DNA of 64,000 nucleotides from Phragmites australis (lineage: Eukaryota; Streptophyta; Magnoliopsida; Poales; Poaceae), in the NCBI RefSeq assembly GCF_958298935.1, contig NC_084932.1, forward strand, positions 5,683,501-5,747,500, read 5' to 3'. This document shows positions 11,237 through 22,059 of this stretch, piece after piece (positions within the stretch are counted from its first letter, which is position 1; every line of letters begins with the position of its first letter). The notes below the pieces were generated by a model, which worked only from the letters and a program-made list of their open reading frames with translations, did not search any database and was not told where the DNA came from. Both the position numbers and the translations under genes were made by a program.

Positions 11237-11478
11237 TGTCATGGCACCAAGGCGAGAGATGAAGACAGCAAGCGCGGGAGCGAAGCCGCTGAATGAGATC
11301 GAGCAATTGGGCTGAGAAAGGGAGCTCGGCGGGAACTAGTGAAATGGGCAAGTGGGCCGCCCGAAGTGGGCTAGCCGGTCGGCCTGTGACCGCGCTGATA
11401 AATACGTTGCTGTGCAACGCCCAACACATGACGAGTTCTGTGAATCACTCCATTCCGATATCTGTTCTTCTTCTTCCC
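11237..11478 (+). repeat. 5' LTR copy of the broken gypsy element
   Basis: Matches 16123-16278 plus 16851-about 16900 along CCAAGGCGAG, GGGCTGAGAAAGGGAGCTC, GCTAGCCGGTCGGCCTGTGA and ACACATGACGAGTTCTGTGA. Similarity ends near TTCTTCTTCCCC. A primer-binding site is not evident after it, so the boundary may be a deletion junction. Confidence 0.7.
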
Positions 11479-12384
11479 CATGTGGGTCTGCGGACCGGCA
11501 CCGTGGATTAGATCTACTGGTCCATGGTGGACTAGTTACACACCCGAAAGGGTATGTGATTTTAGTTGGAAATCTGAGATCCAACAGCCCAGGACGATTG
11601 GGGGAAGTCAGCGGTAGGCGGCGACAAGAGGATGGCAGCGCCGCCTCAGACATAGCCGGAACTTCACTGGTGACGCGCCATATCGAGCTATGGGCTAGGC
11701 GCAACAAGACAAGATGGTGACGGGGAGTCTCACCGAGAGCTTCACGGCAGCTGGAGAGGGCTCGGGGCGGCTAGCGATGGCGAGAAGGCGACGGCGGGGT
11801 CGGAGCTCGATGGGGGATCGACTGCTGGGATGAAGGCGTGAAATTGGGGGTTAGGGAAGCTTCCTCGGGGTCCTCCGGTTTCGAAGAATTTGTCAGCTGG
11901 TCTCGGGGTGCAACAGGGAGAGCTGGCGACGATGAAGGGGGAGATGCTCACCGGAGCTCACCATGGGTTGGCTTGCGGTAGCGGAACGGCGTTGAGAAGC
12001 GGCGGAGAAGGCTTCCCGTGCTCCTATGATGCCTGCGGCAACCTTAAACGCGATGGGGAAGGCCTTGGTGCGGCGAACGGCGCTTGCGGGAGCTCGGCAA
12101 GGCGGTTCTGCGCGATGGGGTTGAGCGGAGATGGGGAAAATCGGGAGCACGGTGGGGTTGGACGGCATTTATAAGCGTGAGGGAGTGCGTGCCGTTGCGG
12201 GGATGTGCGCTGACGGTTTCGGGCGAGCCAGTACGGCACGAGTACAGAAGCGAGCGCGGCGCGGAAGGAGCGGGAGGAAGGCGCTAACAGGCGGACCCGG
12301 GCTGTCAGAGAGAGAGAGAGGGAGGAGAAGCGGGCTGGGCTGCGCGGGGAAGACGGGCTGGGCCGGTGAAAAACGGGCGTCACA
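11479..12384. other. GC-rich segment inside the gypsy element, no gene recognised
   Basis: Rich in G and C with GGGCTGGGCC motifs and a GA-repeat (12308-12322), like the GC-rich cores at 35.0-35.6 and 41.6-42.1 kb. Stop-poor frames occur in both strands without recognisable domains. It may be a piece of a long LTR or leader brought in with, or before, the LINE. Confidence 0.4.
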
Positions 12385-13017
12385 TGCCACCACTCAACTG
12401 TGGGCTTCCCCCATGCCTCCACAGTGTAAGCATTTCCTTTGGCTTATCCATCGCGCTCGCCTCCCCACGCGCGAGCTCCTCCACCGCCGGCACATCACTG
12501 AGGATCCACGCTGCCCTTTCTGCTGCAGTGTCGAAGATCAGGAGCACCTCCTCCTCCATTGCCCTCACGCGCGAGCAACCTGGGAGTGCGTTGGAGCAGC
12601 TGAAGTTACCCAATGTGGCACCCTAGCGGATCTTTGGAGTGCCCCGGTCATTTGGAACTCGGAGAAGGGGCGCATTCGACATACGGCGATCACTGTCGTC
12701 TTGTGGAATATTTGGAAGAACCGGAACAGCAAGGCGTTTCGCAATGAGGTGTGGACCGTAACTCAAACGGCCCGTCAAGCAGCCGCAGACCTAGCCATGT
12801 GGGCTCATCGTGCTGCCAAGCCGCAAGTGATGAACTCTCTTAGATCGTGGAGTGACAACTTGTTTCGTGTAATTAGCTCTTTTTTATGCTCTCTTCACTC
12901 TCCCCCTCTTTTCACAAATCCTGGATGTACTGTACCTTCATCCATTAATGGCAATGTTCAGGTCCGCCCTGCGCCTACCGTAGTTTTCCTCAACAAAAAA
13001 AGAAAAAAAAGAAAGGC
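12385..13017 (+). pseudogene. LINE ORF2 C-terminus (zf-RVT domain) with A-rich tail
   Basis: The frame encodes KHFLWLIHRARLPTRELLHRR, then CPFC and HLLLHCPHARATW, the zinc-binding domain found after the reverse transcriptase of plant LINEs (PF13966). It is followed by WNIWKNRNSKAFRN and a tail ending in an A-rich stretch (12994-13014). It is a 5'-truncated LINE 3' end on the plus strand. Gypsy pol starts within a few bases of the A-rich tail, so the LINE inserted into, or joined at a deletion of, that element. I could not find a matching target duplication. Confidence 0.85.
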
Positions 13018-15930
13018 AACTGCGTGACATGTTGAATAAAGGAGTCATCAGACCGAGCTACAGTCCATTTGCATCCCCAGTATTGCTGGTGCGCAAAAAG
13101 GATGGTACATGGCATTTTTGTGTGGATTATCGCAAGCTGAACTCCATCACAGTCAAGAATAAACGCCCAATGCCTGTAGTGGAGGAGTTGATAGATGAAC
13201 TTGCTGGAGCTCAGTGGTTCTCTAAGTTGGATCTTCACTCCGGTTCCCATCAAATCAGGGTAGCACCTGCTGATATAAGTAAAACAGCATTCAAGACTCA
13301 TCAAGGGCTATATGAGTTTTTGTCATGCCATTTGGCTTGACAAATGCCCCAGCAACATTCCAAGGGCTGATGAACACAATTTTTGCTCCTCTATTGCGCA
13401 AGAGTGTTCTTGTATGCATGGATGATATCTTGGTGTATAGTAGCACTCCTGAGGATCATTTGCAACACCTCACTGGAGTCTTACAGATCTTACAACAACA
13501 CTGCTTATTTGTTAAGCAATGTAAATGCTCTTTTGCTCAACAGTATCTTGAGTACCTTGATCACATTATATCTGGATAAGGAGTGGCAGCAGATCCTTCA
13601 AAAATTCAAGCTGTTCAGGACTGGCCAGTGCCCACAAATCTCAAAGAGTTAAGAGGATTTCTTGGTCTCACAGGATATTACAGGAGATTCATCAAACATT
13701 ATGGGCTAGCAAGCCACTCACTGAATTGTTGAAGAAAGGCACTCAATTTGTGTGGTCTCCTCTATCTCAAACAGCATTTGATACTTCGAAGCAATCTTTG
13801 ATTTCTGCACCAGTCCTTACACTGCCTAAGTTTCAGAAACAATTTGTCCTAGAAACTGATGCAAGTGAGTATGGAGTTGGAGCAGTACTCATGCAAGACA
13901 ACCATCCTATTTCTTTTCTTAGTAAAGCTCTTAGTGTGCGCAATCAAGCTCTATAAGTTTATGAAAAAGAATGCCTTGCAATAATGATGGCAATGGATAA
14001 GTGGCGCCCATATCTGCAGGCCGGGCCTTTTCTGATAAAGACTGATCATAAAAGCCTTCTTCATCTAAGTGATTAGAGAGTTCATACAGAAATTCAGCAA
14101 AAAGGCTCTTCTAAAATTGATGGACCTTCAATTCACAATTGTATACAAGAAAGGCTCTACAAATCAGGCAGCTGATGCTCTTTCCAGGAAGCATGTTCCC
14201 TCTCCAGTGATGGCTATCTCAGTGAGAACCCCTGCATGGTTAGAAAATCTGAAAGCGGGCTATATGGATGATCCTTTCACCAAAGATCTCTTGACCAAAC
14301 TCAATGTCTCTCCCGATTCTTCCAAAGGGTTTACACTGACTGATGGTATTATCAGATTCAAAGATAGTATGGATGGGGAACAATGCATTAGCACAGCAGC
14401 ATATTCTTCAGGCTTTGCATGGCAGTGGTATTGGAGAACACGGATTTCATGCCACTTATCATCGAGTGAAACAGCTGTTTGCCTAGCCTAAGCTCAAGGA
14501 CTTTGTTAATTAGACACTATGTTCAGTCTGCCAGCAAGCTAAGGTTGAACATGTTAAGCTCCCTGGTCTGTTACAGCCATTGCCGGTACCCTCTCAAGCA
14601 TGGGAAGTTGTCAGCCTTGATTTCATTGAAAGACTACCCAGTGCTCAAAATTACACAGTTATTCTCTCAGTGATTGACAAATTTTCCAAGTATAGCCATT
14701 TCTTACCTCTCTCTCACCCATATACTGCACTGCAAGTTGCCAAAGTATATCTCAATCAAGTCTACAAGCTCCATGGCCTTCCCAGAGCTATCATTTCTGA
14801 TAGAGATAAAGTTTTCACAAGTGCAGTCTGGCAGGAATTGTTTCGTCTCTCGGATACAAAGCTCCTCATGAGTTCAGCTTACCATCCACAAACGGATGGG
14901 CACAAATGGATGGGCAAACAGAGAGAATGAATCAATGTGTCGAGGCATTCTTGTGTTGCTTAGTCCACTCTTGTCCACACAAATGGGTTGACTGGCTTCC
15001 CCTTGCCGAGTTTTGATACAACACTAGCTTTCACTCTGCTCTGGGATGCTGTCCATTTGAAGTCTTGTATGGCCAGCAGCCTCACCACCTGGGTCTCTCT
15101 GATGCAGTCACTTGTTCAGTGCCCGATTTTTTTTCTCGAAACGGCGGTAGGAGTTCTGTCGTTTTTATTAGAGAAGGAGTAAAAGGTAGTCCGCAAAACA
15201 GAGAAGGAAAATACAGGCAAAGAAGACAACCGGGGCCTCAGAGGCTCAGAGCAGGGCACAGCTCGCTGCAACTACAGGGGGCAAGGGAGGAAAAACAACT
15301 GGAAGGGATCTACAACGATTAGCCTAGGATGAAAAAATCCAGGAGTAACTACTGGAAGCAACCCGCCCGGATCAACCTGAACAAAGAAAAAGCCATAACA
15401 CAGCCCAGACGGCTCCCGGATCAACCTGAACAAAGAAAAACCTTAACACAACAGCATGGCCTTCTGAAAATCTTCAAGTTGTTCCGACGTTCTCTGAGCT
15501 ACTAGGACAGCGTCTGCTGATTTGTTTTGGAAAGTTCTACGGTTCATCTCCTTCCAAATGTTCCACCAAAAGGTTTAGTGCCCGATTTGGATGCGTGGTT
15601 AAAGGAGCTATCACTATTGACAAAGTTGATTGAGCAGCAACTTCTGCGTGCTCAGCAGCGCATGAAGCATCAAGCCGACAAACACCGTTCTGAGCGGGAA
15701 TTCAATGTTGGTGAGATGGCCTATCTTAGCCTCTCGCAATAATCAGAAGCTGTCCTTCAAATATTATAGACCATTCAAGATCTTGTCTCGCGTGGGGAAA
15801 GTGGCTTATAAATTGGAAGTACCACAATCCAGCAAGATACACCCCGTCATTCATGTCTCACAACTCAAGCGCCATGTGCCTCCTTCAGTTCGGGTCAGTC
15901 CCGTTGGATTCTATCAGTACTGATCCCTTT
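13018..15930 (+). pseudogene. Ty3/gypsy pol: reverse transcriptase, RNase H, integrase, broken
   Basis: Reverse transcriptase reads from the RDMLNKGVIRPS motif through CVDYRKLNSITVKN and MPFGLTNAPATFQ to CMDDILVYS (usual form VDD). RNase H follows with ETDASEYGVGAVL, YEKECLAIM and TDHKSLLHL. Integrase has an HHCC finger (HATYHRVKQLF ... CSVCQQAK) and a DDE core (VIDKFSKY, ISDRDKVF, QTDG then the E). It ends SFKYYRPFKIL...VAYKLEVP and IHPVIHVSQLKRH, the chromovirus-type end. Breaks include a 1-base loss before MPFG, stops near 13577, 13954 and 14075, a 14-base repeat of GGATGGGCACAAAT at the QTDG motif, and a LINE fragment at 15130-15576. Confidence 0.88.
15130..15576 (-). mobile_element. 5'-truncated LINE fragment in the integrase end
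   Basis: Poly-T at the left edge marks a minus-strand poly-A tail. The insert is bounded by AGTGCCCGATTT at 15118-15129 and again at 15577-15588, a 12-base target duplication. Removing it rejoins the integrase reading (LSDAVTCSVPD to LDAWLKEL). Inside, GGATCAACCTGAACAAAGAAA appears twice, about 45 bases apart. Confidence 0.85.
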
Positions 15931-16110
15931 CGCGATGTCGTTCCTATAGCAGTGCTGGATCGTACTTTGGTCCCCCATGGCGGCCCCTCAGCGTACCGTA
16001 TCAGTGTTTAATGGGACGGCTTTCCACCTCACTTGGAAACCTGGGAAGATGAAGCTGATCTGGTGTGCCCGTTTTCCGGCGGCACCGGCCTGGGGTCAGA
16101 TCGGCTCTGA

Positions 16111-16122
16111 AGGGGAGGGGAA
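16111..16122 (+). promoter_or_regulatory. Polypurine tract
   Basis: AGGGGAGGGGAA immediately precedes the TG of the 3' LTR, the position of the plus-strand primer in Ty3/gypsy elements. Confidence 0.8.
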
Positions 16123-16905
16123 TGTCATGGCACCAAGGCGAGGTGTGAAAACAGCAAGCGTGGGAGCAATTGGGCTGAGAAAGGGAGCTCAGCGGGAACA
16201 AGTGAAATGGGCCAGTGGGCCGCCCGAAGTGGGCTAGCCGGTCGGCCTGTGACTGCCGGTTGTGCAACGCCTAACATACAGGGATGTCAACGGGAAATTA
16301 TCCGTTGGGGAATGGTTCCCTATCTCCGTCCTCAAATGAAAGAAAATTTTTCGTCTCCGTCCTCGCACCCGCTCACGGGAAATATTTTCTCTCCATCCCC
16401 GTTCCCGCGCGGGGAATGGGGACCCGACGGGGTCTCCGTCCCCGCTACAGCTCCCATGTAGCAGTAGGCCGTGCTCTGGGGCGTCTCTGCCCTGTAGCCC
16501 ATGCGTCTGGGCCAACTCCCGTGTTGGGCCGCACCACCAGTCTCAGCCTGCTTCCACTCCCGCATGGGCCTCGCGCCAAAACCAGCTGCTCGGCCACCAG
16601 CCGAACGCCCACCAGACCACCCGCCTTGCTCCGCTCCCGTGCCTGGGCCGGCAGCCTCAGCTGCAGTTGGACCGCGGCCCTGCGGGGAAACGGGGACAGG
16701 GGGTGAGGAACCGTCCCCGTCCCCGCCATACCCAACGGGGGAACTTTTCCCCATTAAACCTCCCGTGGAAGGAAAATTGGTCCCATCCTCGTCCCCTAAT
16801 AGAGGAATTCCCCGTCGGGGAATAGGGATCGAGGCCCATTGACATCCCTACTAACACATGACGAGTTCTGTGAACCACTCCATTCCGATCTCTGTTCTTC
16901 TTCCC
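16123..16905 (+). repeat. 3' LTR copy, interrupted by a hAT MITE
   Basis: Matches the 5' copy from TGTCATGGCACC to the CTTCTTCCC region once 16279-16850 is removed. The right border is placed near 16905, where similarity to the left copy ends, and is uncertain. Confidence 0.7.
16279..16850. mobile_element. hAT-type MITE in the 3' LTR
   Basis: The left end is CAGGGATGTCAACGGG and the right end, reverse complemented, is TAGGGATGTCAATGGG. Flanks are CTAACATA (16271-16278) and CTAACACA (16851-16858), an 8-base duplication with one change. The empty site in the other LTR reads CCAACACATGACG. GGGGAA and CCCCG motifs occur as inverted arms throughout. No transposase. Confidence 0.85.
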
Positions 16906-18012
16906 TATGGCTCCTCCCGTGGTCTTCCTTTTCTTGCCCAATTTCCAGAGATTTATTCCCAGAGTACCTTGAATTGAGAAGAGGAACGTGACACCATTAA
17001 TCACCTTACTGATCTTGCCATTGGTGTACCACTGTTTCACTGATTGTGGACCATGCCAAACCAAGGCCCTGTATTATCTTGAACCTGAAAAATACTTCTC
17101 TCCCAGGCACTTGTTCGTAAGAAAATTTTCTCTATCCTACCGGTCTACAGCCACCGCTACTCCGCACTCTGCTCGTGCAGTCGTGGTTGCTGTTCGTTCC
17201 CTCGCTGACATGAGAGACAAACGTGGGAAAAAAACTTCAATCAGACAGGAAATTAATTATCCGACGCGACCGAGAACAGGACCGAGAGGGAAGAGAGAGC
17301 GCACAGGAAAGAATGAGCCGTCGAAGAAGCACCCCCTGCCGTGCCGGACATGTGCTGCTACTGCCACCCAGTTTTCGCCACCACTCGAGCTAGACGTCCC
17401 TGTTGCCAGAGCCCAGCCGCCCCAGCTCCCCGGTTGCTTTCGCCACGCCCACGCACCTCTTTTGCTTGATATTGATATAGCTGATGTCGGCTCCGTCCCG
17501 GATGTCGTCTACGCCCTCGCTCTCTGCCGTGGCGACACCAACGCCTCCGCCTGCGAGAGCTGCGTCGCGACCGCCTTCCGGGGCGCACAGCAGAGATGCC
17601 CGCTCTTCAAGGACGTCACGATCTTCTACGACCTCTGCCAGCTCCGCTTCTCCAACCGGAATTTCTTCCTGGATGTTGACTATTTCGTCAACACGTACTA
17701 CCTCCAGGGCTCCCAGGTCACGAGCACGCCGGTGGAGGCGTTCGACGCCGCCGTCCGCCTGCTCGTCAATGCCACCGCCGACTACACAGCGGAGAAGTCG
17801 TCCAGGAAATTCGGCACGGGAGAGGAAGGCCTCGATAAGAGCAACCCCAAGATTTACGCGTTGTCGCAGTGCACGCCGGACAAGACGGGGGACATCTGCC
17901 GGACCTGTCTCAGCACCATTATTGGGCAGCTGCCCAACTATTTCAACGGGACGAATGGTGGGGGAGTTTTCGGGGTGTGGTGCAGCTTCCGGTATGAGGT
18001 GTATCCTTTCTT

Positions 18013-18061
18013 TCTTTTTTTTTTTTGAACGGAGAGTGATCTCTGCTTCTATTGAAAGCAA
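18013..18061 (-). mobile_element. Short LINE 3' end inserted in CRK exon 1
   Basis: AGGTGTATCCTTTCTT occurs at 17997-18012 and 18062-18077. Between the copies is a T-rich head followed by GAACGGAGAGTGATCTCTGC, a minus-strand poly-A plus about 35 bases of sequence. The intact paralogue has no such insert. Without it the reading frame runs from RYEVYPFF straight into SGRPPLQLP, matching the paralogue. Confidence 0.85.
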
Positions 18062-19412
18062 AGGTGTATCCTTTCTTCTCCGGCCGCCCACCGCTGCAGC
18101 TTCCGGCGTTCGTGGCGACGCCGCCTGCGGCACCGGCGACCAGAATACAAGTTGAGTACAACAAACAGCAGTGTTTTATATTTATTTATGGAGGCAGATA
18201 ACAAGCTTTCAGTATAGCAGCCCGCCTATTCTTCTTCCTCCCAAGTCCCACCTCCTTGTCCTCTTGCCAGCGTCTCCCCCTCAACCTCTGGCCCTGCCGC
18301 CAAGGTGTGGTTTGTGATAGCATGGCCAAAGTTAGAGCAATCTTTGGAATTAAAACATCATCTGAAGTATAAACTTTTTGTTTCCAAAAGGCATAGAACA
18401 AAAATCGCAAAAAAAATATTTAAGCAAATGGTTTATTATTCGAACTAATAAGTTGAAGTTCTAATTAATTAAGACTTATCCCATATGAAATTGACGGCAT
18501 TATTTGCAGACAAATCGAGAAATAAGACAGGTATAGTCCTAGCAGTTGTGATGCCTACAACCTGTGCACTACTGGCCATAACCGTGATATGCTTTTGGAG
18601 GAGGAGAAGATCAGCAGCACAATCTTTTCCACCTTGTAAGTCCACTCAACCTTTTTAAAATATAAAATAATAGCAAGTCATAATATGGACTTAGCCGAAT
18701 TTCATTCTTGTAAATCATTTCCAGAAATGCTTATGTAGTCTTACTTTGCATCATTATGTACATGTTTTCTGACAGACTCAACTAGCTCAGATGATATTCA
18801 AGGAGCTGATATGCTTCTTCTCGATTTATCGACACTGCAAACTGCTACAGAAGATTTTGCCGAAAGCAAAATGCTTGGTAAAGGAGGGTTTGGAATGGTT
18901 TATAAGGTAAAATCAAACCGTAAGTATTATAATGGTTATAATTTTTCCAATGATTCGGTATCTTATTTGGACAGGGAATCCTACCTGAACGCTGAAGGTT
19001 AAGAAATAGTGGTGAAAAGGCTTTGTCAGAGTTCTAGGCAAGGAATAGGAGAGCTGAAAAGTGAGCTAGTTCTGGTTGGTAAGCTTCACCACAAGAACCT
19101 TGTGAGGCTTATTGGTGTTTGCTTGCAAGAACATGAGAAAATACTTGTGTATGAATATATGCCCAATAAAAAGTCTTGATACCATTCTTTTTGGTAAATT
19201 GCTTTTCTAAATAATACTATTTTTCAATAAAAAATAGTCAATGGGGCCATTGCCCACCAAAAGCTTGGCTACAATTAATGCAATGTTAATTCTTGTTTGA
19301 ATGACAGATTCTGAGAGAAACAAAGAGCTAGATTGGGTAAAGAGATTCAAGATTATCAGTGGAATTGCTAGAGGCTTGCAATATCTCCACGAAGATTCTC
19401 AACTAAAGATAG

Positions 19413-20038
19413 TGTCGAATATCTAACTATGGGGTATATACGCATAAGAAATACGCCGTATACGGACAGGATACACCGTGCATATACTTAACAATTTCGG
19501 ATATTGCGGAACCAAATCTGCAATACATAATGCACCCTGAAATCTAGAAGATGTATACTAGGAAGGTCTCAATTGGTTGCCCAACTCGAGGACGACTAGT
19601 ATCCAAGTCAGATTTATCTACTTTATCTTGGTGGATAAGATGAAGGACTGCCTATCGATTACGGCTGGGTAGGAGGCAGTATATCAGCTCTATATAAGGT
19701 GGAGACCCAGACCTCCGGAAGGGACTTTGAACGACGACTAAAGGAACACACGAGAGACAACTCGACGCAAGCAGACATCAAGACCCTAGCAACCCAAGGG
19801 ACTCGGCGACTTCAACTCTAGATTAACTTAGATCCAATCTCTCCATTGTAATAGATCTAGCCACATTGCTTGTACTCGAGATAATACATATACAACATCC
19901 TCCACACAGGACGTAGAGTATTACTCCAATTGGGGGCCAGACCCTGTCTACATCGCGTGTCTTGTTTCCTGTTTGATCCCTGATCATCGAAGGTACCCCA
20001 TTATTTACGGATATATTGTCGAGAATAAATCTTCGATG
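19413..20038 (+). repeat. 5' LTR of the TAT-type element
   Basis: Starts TGTCGAATATC and ends CTTCGATG, where the 3' copy has CTTCGACA. A TATATAAGG promoter box lies near 19690-19700. The ending CA has mutated to TG. Confidence 0.9.
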
Positions 20039-20039
20039 G

Positions 20040-20056
20040 TTGGCACGCTAGGTAGG
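20040..20056 (+). promoter_or_regulatory. Primer-binding site
   Basis: TTGGCACGCTAGGTAGGGG begins one or two bases after the LTR. It resembles the TTGGCGCGCCAGGTAGGGG sites common in grass gypsy elements, with changes. Confidence 0.6.
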
Positions 20057-20084
20057 GGCCTTCATCTGCTTTTCAAAGTCGATC

Positions 20085-22059
20085 ATGACTCGAGCACATG
20101 TTCATACTGGATTCTCTAACGATGGCTTCTGCAACCACTTCGGGTTGGCGGAAGTCATCTACGCATCACCTCCTACCGGATCTGAGATCACTTTTGGAAC
20201 TATGGTGTTTCACTGGAACGATCAAGGTAGTCGGATCCACACCGGTATCATCAAGTCCAGTCCTTTGGACGTATACCGCGAGGTGGGACGCCTCGACTGG
20301 GATCCCGAGGAGCCTAATGTTCTCCAGTGTATGGACACTGACAGCGACGGTGAAAGTCATGAAAATGGCAACAACAACTCTATTGACAGCCAAAGCAGTT
20401 GAACATATCGATTCATGTTTATGGCCAGAGGAGTCGAAATGCCACCCGCTGACCTGATGGCGGTAGATCCAAACGCTGTGGAGAATAATGGCGTAGAGAT
20501 TCCCGAGGAAACGACGGCAGCTGCTGCTGCAGGACACGGCGCCACGAAGGAGTCACCGCCGGTTGTCGTCCCTGACATAGCTCTTCATCATCGGACCGCA
20601 AGAGGTCAGGCGCTTCCTGGTCTTCAACGACGACTTTTGGTGGGCACGCCTCCACAAGCAGTAGCTCCCAGATCGAGGAACGAACCCCCTCGAGACAGCC
20701 ACCACGGGCCAACGTCGGTGCGACCACAACCAAGTCTGGGCAACGATGTTTTCAGTACTTTGGAGGCTAACATCCAGGGGGCTCATCTGATTCTAAGATC
20801 CTTCCCCAAGTTGGATCCAACGAATCCCTTAACCCCAGTGGTCAACCAAATCAAGACTTTACTCTATGCAGTACAAATCCAAATTGCTCAAGTAAACAAT
20901 CCTAGCGACTTTAGGCACCCCAGCAGGCAAAGCACTGGTTCGAGGAGCCACAGACACCCCCAAGTTGAGGGGTTACAAGCAGGAAGCTCGGGTGGTCGAG
21001 CTCGAGCACGTCCATGCAGGTCGAACTGCAACTGCCCCCTTCATAGACGCAGGAACCAAGAAGACTTGAGGAATCTCATCCCTCAAGACAGACATGACTT
21101 ATGGGAATTAATCAACAACAACCGTGAGGAGCGCCATGAAGATGATCGTCGTTATAATGATCGTAGATCTCCAAGATAGCATGGTCGACGTAACTCCCCT
21201 GTTCGGAGGAACAGGCGTGATAGTCCTCCACCATCACCTCCTAAGGATTTCGACGGAGTTCCGGTCGATACGATGGCCCGAGAAGTTTGAAGCAGGTTCA
21301 ATCCAGAAGTACGATGGGAAGCTCAACCCCAACGAGTGGTTACAAATCTACACCACTGTTATTCGAGCAGCCGGTGGTGACAACAAGCTAATGACCAATT
21401 ATCTGCTGACCATGCTCGATGGACCGGTGAGGTCCTGGTTGTTGAACCTACCTCCCAACTCGATCTGATCGTGGGCCGAGTTGAAGGCCCAGTTCATCGC
21501 CAACTTCCAGAGCACGTTCGAGCGCCCTAGAACGGAGAACAATCTTCATCAGCTGAAGCAAGGTAAGGACGAATCCCTTCGTGATTTTATCCGTAGATTC
21601 AGCGATAGGCATAACACGATCTCGAACATCTCCGACGAGTTGGTCATCATCGCCTTCAAAAGAGGCGTCAAGGACAGGGATCTGGTAGGGAAGCTGACTG
21701 CCCGAAAGATCCAAACAGTTAAAGAACTCTTCAAGTCGGCTGACAAGTCTGCAAAGCGTGCCGAAGCTCAGACACATGCCAAAAACCCTCAGCCTGGCAA
21801 GGACAATCCCGAGTCCTCGAAGAATGGAGGGAAGAAGGGCAAACCTGGTGACAAGCACAAGGGTCCAGACACAACTGTGGCAGCGGTCGATATGAGCAAG
21901 TCACGCAACACTGGAGATAACAAGGGCCAGAGTTGTGGTGGCAGGAAGTGGTGTATCGTTCATCGAACCAACCAGCACGACTTTGATGAATGCCATGTTA
22001 TCAACAAGAAGCTCAATGAGAAGCTCAAGGCCGCTATTGCTGATTATCATAGCAAATAG
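20085..22059 (+). pseudogene. gag of the TAT-type element, broken
   Basis: A first frame starts MTRAHVHTGFSNDG (20085) and stops at 20402. The gag body resumes at 20415 and shifts frame near 21170-21280. It carries the retrotransposon gag domain from WPEKFEAGSIQKYDG through WLQIYTTVIRAAGG and SWLLNLPPNSI to FKRGVKDRDLVGKLT. A TGA interrupts it near 21468. Its end has a zinc-finger-like WCIVHRTNQHDFDEC. The length and fold match gag of TAT elements. It is inactive. Confidence 0.82.

Larger units (their letters stand above)
11237..16905 (+). mobile_element. Broken Ty3/gypsy element (chromovirus-like pol)
   Basis: Two direct repeats start TGTCATGGCACCAAGGCGAG at 11237 and 16123. The second is preceded by a clear polypurine tract. 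Between them the gag, protease and first part of reverse transcriptase are gone, replaced by a GC-rich segment and a LINE 3' end. The rest of pol (RT, RNase H, integrase with a GPY/F-like end) is readable but frameshifted. A 447-base LINE fragment interrupts the integrase end and a 572-base hAT MITE interrupts the 3' LTR. No flanking target duplication could be fixed, because the right LTR boundary is unclear. Confidence 0.75.

Noticed and set aside
12024..12422. Pro/Ser-rich minus-strand frame of 132 codons
   Set aside because: Low complexity in a GC-rich segment, overlapped by open plus-strand frames, and no domain.
16657..17064. Minus-strand frame of 135 codons reading MVWHGPQSVKQWYTNGK
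   Set aside because: It runs across the hAT MITE border, so it cannot be one ancestral gene. The part outside the MITE is too short to assign.
20085..20402. Independent small gene of 105 codons after the primer-binding site
   Set aside because: Position and continuity with gag make it the start of gag, cut by a stop.
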